A stretch of DNA of 64,000 bases from Camellia lanceoleosa (lineage: Eukaryota > Streptophyta > Magnoliopsida > Ericales > Theaceae). This document shows positions 13,201 to 25,400 of the stretch, one piece after another; within the stretch, counting starts at the first letter, position 1; every line of letters begins with the position of its first letter. The notes under the pieces are model-generated. The model was not told where the DNA came from. It did not search any database and worked only from the letters and a program-made list of their open reading frames with translations. The DNA is taken from contig CM045758.1 in the NCBI GenBank assembly GCA_025200525.1, positions 193,724,463-193,788,462 of the forward strand, written 5' to 3'. A program made the translations under genes and the position numbers.

Positions 13201-16200
13201 GACAAATAAACTTCTTTAACTTTTCTCCATTGTAAATGAAAAAGTAGACTTTCAATTCAGATAGGCATGCGGTTTTAAGTGTCTTGAATGTAAATATTAT
13301 CAATTTATTTGTGTGCTTTATAACAGTACCTTTTTACTGTCTACTTTTGAGAAGATTTTCTGGCCTCTACAATAGGATTTTAAATAAATTTTGTTAGAGC
13401 CATGACAAACTTGAACTCAATTACTCTTTTATGTCTATTCCCTTCAGATGTGTTTCTTTTTACCATTTTCTAATTTTTCTGTTTGTGAATACTTTTTCAG
13501 CGGTCACATGTATTACGCGGCATTTTTGGTGAGACGAATCAGAGCGAGTTAGCAGCTTTTACTTCATATGCCCTTGCATTCCCCAACAATTTTCTTGCTC
13601 TTGTAGACACATACGACGTAAGTATGAGCTTTTTAGATTAACCTTCTAATAGTTGGCATGACATTTTATTCTTATCTTCTTGATACCTAAATCTTTTGCC
13701 TATACTAATTTTTTTTGCAATGCTTGGCCTACACATTTTTTTACCTAATAATTGTGTTAAGTTTGTTCATTTCATCTAAATTTTGGTTAGATAGGGTGCA
13801 CAAGATTGTAAGTTCATTATATAATTTCAGTTTCTCTTAATTTTATCTGATAAACTCTAGAGATCTGCTATTTAATTCAGGGTATTGATCATTTATTGAT
13901 TGGTGGGTACTTGGGTTATTTCCTTAAAATATCCAACACCACCCCCATGCTAGTTTGGTATCTCTGATGGGTTTAAGCTTTCCCTAGATAAACCATGAGC
14001 ACCCTATATAAAATTAGTTGCTGATCTACAAAACAACTATAAGCTGGAAGACATTCTCTTAGTCTGAGTTTTGTTTCTTCGTTGGGATCTGTTAGGAAAT
14101 CTTCATTTTGTGACTTAATTGGCATGTTCAATTTTGTTGATAGCTTTGGCTTTCTTTGCCTTTTTGTATACCTCTTTTGTACTTGGGCTTTGCCGCCTTT
14201 GTTATCTTGTTAAATTTTCCTTTTGAAGGAAAAATGTGAACATCAGAGTCTGATCATAATCATATGATAAAGAATCTCATTTATACAAGTCTACCAAAAA
14301 TAACCCAATGTTTATAGCATGAATCTTGCCATTAGCATCACATATTCTGCTAGCAGTCAAAGTCGGCTTCTTCTAGTTTTGTATAGTTGGTTGGAGGGTA
14401 GGGTAGATCCGGATTTATTTGTGTTTTTAGATTTTTTTAGATGAGGTGATTGGTTAGCCCTTGTTTTATTGGTTCCCCTTTCTGGGGTGGTTTTCTTGTA
14501 TTGGTTGCATCATCTTGATGCTTTCTTAACAATATTTGCTTACTTATCCAAAAAAAAAAAATTCTGCTAGCAGTCAAATGCCTAACTAAATAATTTGTGG
14601 TCATTCTTTCCGTAATAATATTCAATATCTTAACATTTGCTTTATGTTGCTTCAGATTGGAAGTGAGACAATGTTACTTCTTTTGTTTATTCATGAGCAT
14701 AGTACAATTTCACTTTTGTGCAAGCCATACTTTCTTCATATTGGTGCGCTAATATCAATCTTCGTTTTCTTTAGCATAACAACATTCATTTCATTTTACC
14801 AGGTTATGCGAAGTGGGATGCCTAATTTTTGTGCAGTTGCTCTAGCCCTCAATGATTTGGGGTATGTGCAGAAGTTCTATGCATGTATAGGCATCGTTGC
14901 TTTGTGTGAACACGGTTTTTGATGTGATACCAATTTTTTCCCATTTCTCTTCATGCTTGAGATATCGTATCTAGTGTATTTTGTTTGAAATGTGTGTATT
15001 TTTTTTCAAAAAACAATCCTCATTACCAACTTGAAATGGAGGGTGTAAGCATTTATAATATAGTGATTGTGGTGTGGTGATGCTTAGCATTAGCAGTGAT
15101 ACTCTTGTTGTAGTAGGTTGCCTGTATAATTTAATAACTAAAGTTACCAATTAACTATTGTTAACTCAGGGCCTTGTTACTTTTATGAAGTAAACATCTT
15201 ATGGAAAATAATTATAATTAAACTTAATACAAATGTTTGTACCGTGGTTTGTGAGGTTTGAATTACTTGTTCAATTGAGATGTGTTTCGTTATCTGTTCT
15301 GATGTTTCTGTTCTTTCCTGCTCCCCATGGACTACATTCTACAGTATCACATAATTTGAGCAACTTGTAAAAATGGCTATCAGAATTAATGTAAGAGTAT
15401 TGCATGTTGCTAGAAGCTAATGCACGCTATAAATATAATTCATAATGATCTCATTTTATTTTGTAGCTATTTGATTGATGTGAAAAGATGAATGTTGTAT
15501 TAGCACAATTCTGCAAAACATATTCATGTTGACAAAGTACCTAAACTTTGCAATAGCTCATAATATAACAATATAATGTTTTTCTTAGTGTGACATTGCT
15601 ATACATATTACAGTTTGTCTATTAACACTTTTTGCCAATGTGCTGCTTTCTTTGTTTGGCCATTTTCCTCCAAGATTTGAGCATTGTTGTTTACATTATC
15701 TTTTCCCTATTACAACTCTCTTCCCCTCATTACCATTATTTTTTTATCTTCAGGACTTGCAATTATTATTATTATTATTATTAATTTAACTGTATAGCTT
15801 ATGTAATGTGCAGGTATAAAGCAATAGGCATTAGGTTAGATTCTGGCGACCTCGCGTATTTGTCTTGTGAATCCCGAAAGTTCTTTCGCACTATTGAGAA
15901 GGAATTCGGAGTGCCAGATTTTGGAAAGATGGGTATTACTGCAAGTAATGACCTCAACGAGGAAACTTTAGATGCTTTGAACAAACAGGTAAATATCTCT
16001 AGTTTAATGGTTCCATCATGTTTTCCTTTTTTCTGTTTATTGATGGTCAGAAGGTTTAGTTATGGACTTAAATATTTGTATTCAAGTGATTTTTTTCCTC
16101 CACAGGGTCATGAAGTTGATTCATTCGGAATTGGAACGTATCTGGTTACGTGTTATGCTCAAGCAGCTTTAGGTTGTGTTTTCAAGCTTGTTGAAATAAA

Positions 16201-18450
16201 TAATCAGCCTCGTATCAAACTTTCTGAAGATGTTTCAAAGGTTTGATCATGCAATGAATTATTTCAGTGGCCTTATCTTTTATATCATAAAGGTTGACTA
16301 TTTGTGGTTTTAGGTCTCTATTCCATGCAAAAAACGGTGTTACAGATTGTATGGGAAAGAAGGTTACCCACTTGTAGATATAATGACTGGAGAAAATGAG
16401 CCACCTCCAAAGGTATTTCATCTGCATGCTTTGTACCTATTAATATCTCTGTGGATGTTCCATTTAGATATTTCACATTTTTTTATTTTCTCCTGATTAT
16501 CTGAGATGTGCACCACAAATTCAGGAAAGCTGATGAGTTTTGGCTAGTACAAGAAGTACCTCACCCACTACCCTGTCATAGAATTTCATACTTCTGGGTG
16601 GGATCTACAATTCGCCAAACTATCTAAAAATTTGGCTAAGAAAATAATAATTGATTTCAATTTCAGATTAGAAAAGAATTTCTATTAGTTACAGAGAAAC
16701 TGTCAATTTTTACCTTTGCACCTTTGAAAGTTCTAGAGTTATTTTAGACATTGTATGGGCAATAAACATTTGAATGGGACTCTATATGTCAGAAGCTGGA
16801 ACATATGATAAAATGACTGCTTATGCATCTGTTTTATGTAGTTATAGAATGAAATCAATATCCGTTTGCATGCAAGAGAGGTTCATATGCATCATTTTGG
16901 TCATCTCCTATTCAGCTTTTTGGGGCAATTGGTTAACATGGTATTACTACTACAGTTCTAAAAGGTCCATAGTTCTAGTTTCCTTGTATGTTTTTGTACA
17001 ACATTATATCTGTTACTCTGCACTTTAGTTCGTATGTTAGGATGGCTCTTTACATGTAAGAGGAGATTACATTAGTGAGAGTGTGTGTGAGAACTTAATA
17101 TGTATTGTTGGGCCCTTCACATATCAAGTTCTTTCATATATCAATTGTATATACACAAAAATAGATACATGCATGTGTGTACTTGTGGAATATATGGTTA
17201 GTAGAGACTAGAGGGATCATATACGGTTATGCAGGATAATCAACCCATACAACCAATGTTCCTGATTCATCTTCAAACTTGGAAAGCTTCCTTAGTTGTA
17301 TAAACTGCAGTCTTCTCTCAGTTTGTTACCATCGTGAACTATTGAGTTCTGACTCTTCCTTGTACCCTGTTAAGTGCTTGTTATTCAGGGGTTTATATAG
17401 TAACTTCTTAAATTGAGTTATAAACAGATCTGTGTCATTTTATTTTGCAGGTGGCAGAACGGATTCTGTGTCGCCACCCATTTAATGAATCGAAGAGAGC
17501 ATATGTGGTGCCACAGCGTGTTGAGGAGCTTCTGAAATGTTTTTGGCCAGGGAGCCCAGGTGAGAGTTTGGGCATATTGAACTTAGATCTTCGAACTACT
17601 AAATGCATAATTTTGTGCTCTTATTATAATCATTATATTTCTAGTAGCAGAAACAATGTGTTGTGTGAGTTGGATGTATCAGATTTTCCACATTTCCTTA
17701 TAATTTTCTTTTACCTCTCCAAATGTTTTCCCAAATCCAAGATCCAAACACAGCCTATCTTATTTATTAACATGGCCATTTTTTTTTTATCTTTTATTCA
17801 TTTACTTAACCGCCTTATTTTACTCGTCTCCACATCTCTGAAGTTAAATGTTTTCAGTAATAGATTACATAGTTAACAATTTTATTTATTTATTTTTAAT
17901 TTGGGAGATGAAAATTTGTTTTATAAGAATTTTCTTAACAATAAATAATATACCTTGTTCAAACAGTTTGCGACAGATTATTCATTTTGCTTACCACTTA
18001 ACCTTCTTGTTGCCTCTTGAAGATAAACCACGAGAAGAACTACCACCACTTAAAATGATTAGGAACCGTTGTAGTAACCAGCTGGAACAAATGCGACCTG
18101 ACCACGTGAGGAGATTGAATCCAACACCTTACAAGGTATTAAAAATAAATCTCTTGATTTTTTTTATTTGGTAAACCCGGAATCCATAACTTGGGAGAGA
18201 TTCTTGACTACAAGATTTGAACCCTAAACCTCATTAGGAGCAAGAGTTTTCATCAGAGGTTAGCCCAGTGGCCAAAATTCGTGTTCCTCAAATAGAGATC
18301 ATGACCAAAAATAAAAAAAAATATCTTGGTTGCATGACTCATTTATGTATGTTCTACAATATTCCTGTGCAGGTTAGTGTAAGTGCAAAGTTGTATGACT
18401 TCATTCATTTCCTATGGCTCAATGAGGCACCCGTTGGGGAGTTGCAATGA
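4224..18450 (+). CDS. NAPRT1: Nicotinate phosphoribosyltransferase (NAPRT), 15 exons, two frame breaks
   Basis: The enzyme joins nicotinate and PRPP (with ATP) to give nicotinate mononucleotide, the entry step of the Preiss-Handler NAD salvage route. Exons I place by GT/AG and family match: 4224-4375 (or 4373), 7430-7576, 8731-8850, 9039-9169, 9253-9314, 10481-10556, 10793-10894, 13501-13617, 14803-14861, 15814-15988, 16106-16240, 16314-16412, 17451-17559, 18023-18135, 18373-18450. Total is about 558 residues, the usual plant length. Visible motifs: [13 protein letters not shown] near the N-terminus, [51 protein letters not shown], and the C-terminal [16 protein letters not shown] 4224 is chosen because it is the first in-frame ATG, has A at -3 and G at +4, and matches the family start. 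Breaks: exon 2 lacks one base before KNPFGGEY, and the exon 4 end is short by bases that shift exon 5. The other exons join in frame. Identity is secure; whether the copy is intact is not. Confidence 0.93.
4975..5216. mobile_element. CACTA (En/Spm)-type terminal remnant in NAPRT intron 1
   Basis: The right edge read on the minus strand begins CACTACTAAAAATGTCAC, the typical CACTA terminus. The motif ATTAGTGACATTTT and variants such as TAATTAGTGACG recur through the stretch, as subterminal repeats do in this superfamily. No matching left CACTA terminus or 3-bp duplication was found, so it is a fragment or a diverged non-autonomous copy. Confidence 0.5.
5264..5486. mobile_element. PIF/Harbinger-type MITE, TSD TAA
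   Basis: A 223-bp element with terminal inverted repeats GGCCTCGTTTGG / CCAAACGAGGCC is flanked by TAA at 5261-5263 and 5487-5489. The 3-bp TWA target duplication and the termini indicate a Tourist-like MITE. Internal AGCCAAAAAG motifs occur in both orientations. It sits in NAPRT intron 1. Confidence 0.85.
5605..5672. repeat. Exact 34-bp tandem duplication
   Basis: Two identical 34-base units beginning ACCCGTGGAAATCATATTTG are head to tail at 5605-5638 and 5639-5672, inside NAPRT intron 1. Confidence 0.9.
5733..6009. mobile_element. Mutator-type MITE with perfect 9-bp TSD
   Basis: The terminal inverted repeats read GGGAGCTTCTATTTGCACA and its complement. GTTTAGCAA is duplicated exactly at 5724-5732 and 6010-6018. 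A 9-bp duplication with G-rich ends fits a MULE-derived MITE. The 277-bp interior holds repeated CGAAATCAACTTCCAACCAA motifs and no ORF. Confidence 0.88.
8162..8508. mobile_element. PIF/Harbinger-like MITE in NAPRT intron 2, TSD TAA
   Basis: The 347-bp element has ends GGCCTTGTTTGGTTTGT and ACAAACCAAACATGGCC, flanked by TAA at 8159-8161 and 8509-8511. Its interior has repeated ATCAATCAATCACTTTTTCTC motifs. The same family recurs inverted at 56153-56483. Confidence 0.82.
9869..9928 (+). mobile_element. Tiny poly-A retroposed insertion with 14-bp TSD
   Basis: TTTGACATGTAATA is repeated exactly at 9869-9882 and 9915-9928. Between the copies are 13 bases, TTTGTTTATCAAC, followed by 19 A residues. 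A direct repeat flanking a short unique stub and a poly-A tail is the signature of a severely 5'-truncated LINE or SINE insertion, here in NAPRT intron 5. Confidence 0.65.
11045..12035. mobile_element. Non-autonomous TIR-like insertion in NAPRT intron 7
   Basis: A GC-rich edge with GTAACGGTTGCGGTGGTAA at the left and, on the opposite strand, AAAGCGGTTGCGG and ATGGTTGCGGTGGCGA at the right frames an AT-rich core. The edges are imperfect inverted repeats rich in GTTACG/CGTAAC words, unlike the surrounding intron. No clean target duplication was found, so the exact ends and class (hAT or other) stay open. The core holds a tandem repeat, listed separately. Confidence 0.5.
11381..11700. repeat. 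Tandem repeat, about 130-bp period, 2.5 copies
   Basis: Blocks containing TTTATAATCATTT, a TGTCGTCTAAAAAA-like word and TTTTGTTTATGGCACAATTT repeat at about 11381, 11507 and 11646 with small indels. They form the core of the intron 7 insertion. Confidence 0.7.
14362..14560 (+). mobile_element. 5'-truncated LINE fragment with 18-bp TSD
   Basis: ATTCTGCTAGCAGTCAAA is present exactly at 14344-14361 and 14561-14578. Between the copies lie 199 bases that end in a poly-A run after ATTTGCTTACTTATCC. Long target duplication plus poly-A identifies a target-primed retrotransposition. The length and the GT-rich 3'-UTR-like sequence suggest a LINE 3' end; a SINE is possible. It lies in NAPRT intron 8. 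Confidence 0.8.
15763..15784. repeat. (ATT)n microsatellite
   Basis: About seven ATT units lie 30 bases upstream of NAPRT exon 10, close to its 3' splice site region. Confidence 0.8.
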
Positions 18451-19456
18451 GGAGGGCGCAACGGACAATTTACATTATGGAATCGCATGGAAGTGATGAT
18501 TTCACTGCAGTTGGGGGAGCTTCTTCAAGAAAAATCAGGATTTTATATACATTTCAATTTAGATTGATAGATAAACACTTGTGATTTTCAATAACTCTGA
18601 TTTGTTTCATCTTGTTGTCTAGTAAACAATAATAGTAACAGTAATGATATGAATAATAAATTATATGTTTGCTTAAAATATTCTTACACAACCATTAAGT
18701 AGCCAATGGAAGGTGTTACAAGCAATAGCTTCAGAAGCAATTAAAACAGTCTGCCATCCAGTTCTCATTGATTGGACTCATAGCAAAAGATGCATTTGAT
18801 GAAGCTCGTCATGAGGCAAGTTTTTCATATAGGTCTCTAGCATAAAAACTTACCAAGTTGAGTTGAAAATTAACTAGTTTCAAAACATATTGAAACTACT
18901 TATTTACATTAATAAGCCCATATCAAGAACAAACTTTCACAAGTCAAACATAAATCAAACTCAAATAACCTAGAAAGATTTGCATCCTCGAAATTAGCAT
19001 CAGCTTCAACTTCATGCTAGTTCAGATAATCACACTGACAGTCAATATATTATCCATATCAAATTTCTCAAAATCAAGTCTAGACATGCACAAGGAACCA
19101 GATTGCCAGACCTGAAAAGACCACACACTACACGAGAAAACACCACCTATGCCAGTGATCCAAGCCAACAAATAAGAAACACATTTCATTTCATGGCCAC
19201 CATAACCATCACCAAATTGGGTGACAAAGCCCTAGAAATTTATAGGGTTGGATGGAAGGAATGATAGTCTCAGAGAATAGGAAACGAGGGATATGCTTTG
19301 TTCAGTCACACTTCACTTACAAAGCATTGCTGGCCTTGGATTTGTAGTAATCAATGAAATAAATGAAAAGTCACTATGGTGGCCAATGGTTAGTTAATTT
19401 TCCTCCAATATTTACAAAACCGTGTAAAAGAATCATATCAACGTCTTTATGTTACA
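18451..19456. other. Convergent intergenic spacer, NAPRT to POLA
   Basis: About 1 kb separates the stop codons of two tail-to-tail genes. It should hold both 3' UTRs and polyadenylation signals. I see no conserved ORF, TIR element or RNA gene in it. Confidence 0.6.
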
Positions 19457-22400
19457 TTAAGCGGTCAAATTGTGACGATGAGATCCTTCAGCTGCACTCC
19501 ACCCAAAGGCACATCGGTCACGGATCCTTTGTGCTGTTGATGCCGCCAAATCAACCAGTGGCCGGATTCTTGCAAGCTCCTTTTCTACTGGTATCCTGAT
19601 GTTTTGCTCCACCTGAAACTCCCAATAACATGACAAGGTCAAAGTACTATTATTTGAAAAATTCTCCGGAATGTGGGGTGACAATTTTGCAATTAAAAGC
19701 CAAGGATTTATTTTTTATTAAATATTGACAAAGCAACAAATATTTTTCTTGGTTTCAACCCTGTGACGTAGAAGGAATTGGAAAAGGCCCGATCTTGATT
19801 GGTTTTCTGTTCTCATTTAGTCGCATCATTTTGTACAAAAATTCTGTAGGGCTATTCTATTCTTATGGTTAAGCCCAAATAGTACAGACAGATAATAGAG
19901 GTAACTGATGAAAGATACTGACCTTGTCAATACAGCGTACGGTATCCAAGACATGGCAGAAATAAGTAAGCTGTTTGTACAGATCCGCTTCCGTGTACTA
20001 ATAATGCCAGGAATATGTTTTAAGAGTAAATAAACAACAGAAGAAATTCTAGGACTATATAGTTTGAACTTAATGCAAACGAGGTGAAAACCTTTCTTAT
20101 GAGATGCCCATTACAACGAGGATAATTGGGACAAACTGTTCCTCTTTCAGAATCACCAATTACCCGCAAGTTCAGACTACGAGTTGTGTACTTGCAAGTT
20201 TCATCATCACACTGAACACAAAAATCACCAACTAGTCAAATCAAAAATTGTCGCTGGACTCAGAATTACTACTGCAGCACGATGATCCATAACACATACC
20301 GTCATTAAACCTTTGTAGTATGCTGAAATGAACCCTTCTGCTTGCCTCTTGACCTAACAGATGTTGGCAGATAATCAACCTCAAACCCAATATATGCATT
20401 TCCGAGCAGTATAATAAGAAACCTTGTGAACTAGAGGCAATGCAAAATGACCTCTAAATAGGCCCGTGTTAAGAAATTGTTGACAGCATAATGAATCTCA
20501 ATCAATTGCATCAAGATCTTATAATTCAAAATCTTAATCTTAGTGCCCTTAAAAATTCTACATTATTGAAGCTTATAGCATAAAACAGTCCGAATCAAAT
20601 CTGATCATAATAAATAAATAAACAATTAGACTTTGTAGTGTTTGGGAAGTGGGTTTTTATGTAAGTTTTTTAGTTGTAGAATATTATTGATAAAAAATTT
20701 TGGTGTTTAGGAAAATAGTCGGGTTTTTTTGTGATTGTATGTGATGTTCGTGAGAGAAAAAATGAAATGATTATGGGATTGGATTTGATATTTTGTTTGG
20801 ATTTGTTTTTTTTTTGGTTTTGAAAAAAGTTTGTCTTTTAGTGAAAAAATCAAAAAAAACCTAACACACAAACTTCCCAAACACCACCTTTGTAGGTGGA
20901 CTGGATAATAATTGAACTAGATTCTCTATGGAAACAAATCTACTTGTTCAAAATAGCATAATTCAATAGATACCTGATTGGCTATCAGTGCTGAAGACAT
21001 TCTGCCCAAATCACCTTCCTCTGGGCATTTAGGACAACACAAATTGCCCCAGAAATTTTGAGAGGATTCCCCTCCTGCATGTGAGTCTGTTTGTTTTTCG
21101 CTGATTAATGTACGTACAGAACTAAACACGGCTGGACAGTCAAATGTACTAGAACAGCTGGGACATGACAAATGCAAAGGCTCACAACCTTCATATCTGC
21201 AATTCAGTTCAACTCAAGCATCCATCATTATATTCTTAAATCAGGGGGAAAAAAACAACTATACTAATACATTTGCATAAAATTCAGTACATAATCAGAA
21301 TTTAATTTTTTTTTTTTTTTTTTGGAAGTGAATTTAAGAAATTGTTGGAATGGCATTCCAAAAAAAAGAAAGAAAGGAAGAAAGAAGAGCGTGAATGGGA
21401 AAAAAAATAGTAAGACAAGTAGAGAAGATACTGGAATGAAGGGGGAGAAGGTAAAAATGAACCTAATCAGTGCTGGATGCTTGGACCATTCAGGTAGTTA
21501 CAAAAATAATTCCGTGTTTATTATTCAGACAGCTTTTTTTTTTTTAATATATATATATATATGGATAAGAAATCTGGGCATTGTTGCAAGGATTTGGAGA
21601 TTTGCAGAAAAATGTTCATATGAAGAGCAAATACAGCACCTCTTAGATAAGAAAGGATTACCTCTCATCATCATCCACCGCACACAAAAGTAAGTTGGAA
21701 GAATCATTATTGACACCTTCACTTGATTTACTTTGAAACTGAGAATCAGTTGTTTGCAATGTTAATTATAGATACCATGGCAACAATTAGTGAAGTGAAT
21801 ATGACACAAGCATGAGAACATGTTATTTACCTTGGATGAGTCAAGCCCTAAACAGTCAGCCAAACGTGCTGGGCTCGTACCTTGAATTGACGCACACAGA
21901 CGTGATACAACAGGATGAATCTGTTCATAATAAACCAATGCTTTTAAGCAAGGTGAGACATGAAAGTGATACCAAGTACAAACCTAGCATTAGTCACTAC
22001 AGATCAATTGTATAGAAAGCCCAACCTGCTGTGACAGGTAATAATCAATGTCAATCATCCATTTTTCATTGTCTCTTTTCAATTCATCAGGATGTCTTGC
22101 CCGCTGAGCAATCCCTACGGAAGTACCTGAACCAGCCCCCTATTGACAAAAATGAATGAAAACATGGTCATCAAACATTGTTTCAATTTTGTGAGAACCA
22201 CAATATGGTAGAGGTTTAGTGACAATTATTAGGCAGAAAACAGACCCAAAAAAAAAAAAACTCTCACAACAAACCTGCTCGCAGCAAATTACATAAGGAA
22301 CTGTATCACCGGCAGAGCAACCAGTGGAGTAACCACTTCTCTTCAGTCTAAGTGCAACCTGGAAAATGACCCATGCACAAGTTAATGCTAGCCAGATAAA

Positions 22401-25400
22401 GTGGAAGTGAAGGGGGAAAAAATAAAAGGAAGAAGGATGGTTCCAAACGAGATCAAAGTAGTTTCCAGGACTTACTTCAACATGAGGTTGGTTTTTGCCA
22501 TCTGGGTAGGCTTCTGGCGGTTTAGTTAACGACTTTGTGATGACATATTTCTCTAGTGCTATTTGTCCATTCCTCATATCCTCTTGTACCTGTTTAACTT
22601 GCACAGATAGTGAGACCACTAAATTCTACAATTGATAAATGCCTAGTTTTAGAGCATGACTTTGCTAGCAAATTCAACCTGTACTACAGCAAACAAATAA
22701 GGTATTCTAGCCGAATGCAACAGATGATTAGGTCACAAATGTTATAGATAAAGGCATTTTGAAAATCTTAAGCAGCTATCCGAAGTTAACAAACACAATC
22801 AAAGGCATTTTTGAAAATCTGAAAGCACCTATTCTGTGGCTAAGAAGCACAGATACAAATGCAGACACGGATATGGACACGGGACACGGCAATTTCAAAA
22901 AAATGAAGACACGGACAAAGCAATAAAATATGTTTTCATATATTTTTATTTGCTATCTAAATTAATATTACATCCACAAACAATCAATATTAATAAAAAT
23001 TAACTCTAATTCTATCCTTTTAAATTAACACTTATAGTTTATATCTTTTTTTTTATGGATGATCTATTAAGTATTTAAATCTTAAAAAAATAATAATAAA
23101 CATTCACCATTCATCAAAAGCACTAAATAACATGGGGAGAAAGACAACTTGGCATGTCCCAAGTGTGTCCCCGAAGTGTCCCGACGTAATTAAATTAATT
23201 AAATAAGGAGATACACCATGTGGTGTGTCCCAGACATATACGCAAAGTGTCTGTGTGTCCCTAAGTGTCCGTGTGTCCGACACGGATACTGCACTTGTTT
23301 TGAAATGTCGGTGTGGGCTATGGCCTTGGATCACAATTGTTGGGCAGTTGATAGTCATGCAGCAAAGTAGCACCAAAAACCATAAAAAATGAGTAAGCAC
23401 ATTATCATGGTCTTACCTTCATGAGAGCACTGTGTATTGATTCGACAACATCCTCACATGACCTGTAAGCAGAAGAGCAATGCAAATGATGAGGCTTGGA
23501 GAAGTAACAGAGATTTTGCTTGAATTACCAGTCAACCACTCACACACACAGAGAAGAAGTAATAGATGCATATATATACCCTCCGGAGAGTATTTGACTT
23601 AGGCAGAAATCTCCCAGTTCCTTTGATAGCAAGCTCCAGTCACGACGAACCATATCAAGACCTTTCCGTTCAATAACCTGCTCCAAGAATGCAATTCACC
23701 AGCATACACTGAGAATACATATTTTGAACAAGTCCAAGAAAAATAAATAGTTTAAAAGTCTACCTCATATGGTGTTCCATCCTTAAACTGCACTTTGACA
23801 GCTGCATATTTCTTTTTCTTGAGAAGCAGCATTCTCTTGTACAAGCCATCTAGGTCAATTTCTAAACACCTATATTTTTTGTTGACCTAAAACCAAAGAG
23901 ATAGGAGAGACTTCAAACATCCATAGCAACAAGAAATTCATCATAACGTTTTTGAAAGAGTATATCCAGTTTCACAGAAAACATGTCCTATAGAGAACAA
24001 GAGGTCCAAATATTCTCTTTAGATTATCTAAACCCTCATTTCATTTTATTTTTTTTGTTGAGTGTGTGTGTGTGTGTGAATTATAAATGTGTTCTTTTTC
24101 CTGGAGGTCAAAAAATGCAAGTGCTGGGTTTTTTAAATCATATTTCTGGGTATGAGTTGAATTTTAAGTATGACCATGTGCCAAGGGGATAATGAAGAAA
24201 TTGCAACCTTGGTGAGCAATGGATGCTATGTGCAGTGTTTAAATCACAAAATGGAAAAATCAAGTGATTCAATTTTAGTAAAGCACAAATGGAAAGATCA
24301 GGAAATTCAATTTTTGTTCAGTAAATTATTTGCTGACTACCTACCTACCTTGAATCTGTTTGTTTGATTAGAGGAAAAAAATAAAAATAAAAGAAAATAA
24401 TGCAATGAATTTCAATTTACAACCAAATCTCACCTCTTGGATGACCTTCCCTGCAATCGCCTTACATTTTGCAACATCATCAAGTCCACTATAAATCATA
24501 ATTGAATCTGTATCACCATAGATCACCTGCCAGGTAGAATACAATACATGATTTAGAAGCCAAAGTATTTTGATGACTGAAATCAGGAAAAGGAGACGCG
24601 AGTTGAAATAACACATTAAAAAAATATGAATCTCAGCATTTAAGAAATAACCTCTAAGTTTAAATTATTCTGAACTAGATCAACAGTACTTTGTAGGATC
24701 TCCCTTCCCTGCACAACAATGATGTAAGTTGCTTGAAACTAAAACAAGAAAACAACATTCAGCCAAAATCTGCGGACTTAAGCAAAGTTAATTATCAGCA
24801 TCAAATTAAAAGCCCTACTTGTAGTGTTATCAGCTCTGCAAGCGGTTTTGCATAGAATCTGGAATTGAAAACCCAGGCAACCATACATACTGCAGGTGGG
24901 GCAAAAATTAAAAAAGAGTAATCACTGACACAACAAGTGAGTTACAATGAGAAGCAAAAGAAAATGCAAACCAAGTGAAACAGAAACCTGTTTGCAGTGA
25001 GTTTCAGTGCTTGCTGTTGTATGTCAAGCTGCTGGACCTTAAGACCAGATGCGTTCTTTAGCCATGACTTCACCATTCTCCTTCTCTCAACCAAATTTTT
25101 CAGCAACTACAATAGAGTATGTGAATCAATAAATTAAATAAATCCACTCGCCATTCTTTGACTGACTAAACCAATGAACTTCGTCAAAATCGAAAACCAA
25201 AAACAGAGCCTAGTGTGGAACAAAAAAAGAAAGAAGCTCAAATGCAAGGAACACGATGAGCATTGCATTTTCCTGAAAGAAAACAACTAAAACTCTATGG
25301 TATTCAACAGATTAATAAATAAAAATAAAATAAAATAAAAAGACACGTCTAGAACTGCCGAAAAATAAGTGCAGCGGTAGTAGCTACAAAGTCCATTCTC

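Noticed and set aside
18160..18300. SINE with a B-box-like GATTTGAACCCT word in NAPRT intron 14
   Set aside because: No A box at the right distance, no poly-A tail and no flanking direct repeat.
21322..21693. Plus-strand Lys-rich ORF of 123 codons
   Set aside because: It overlaps POLA intron 26 and exon 26 on the opposite strand and is A-rich low complexity.
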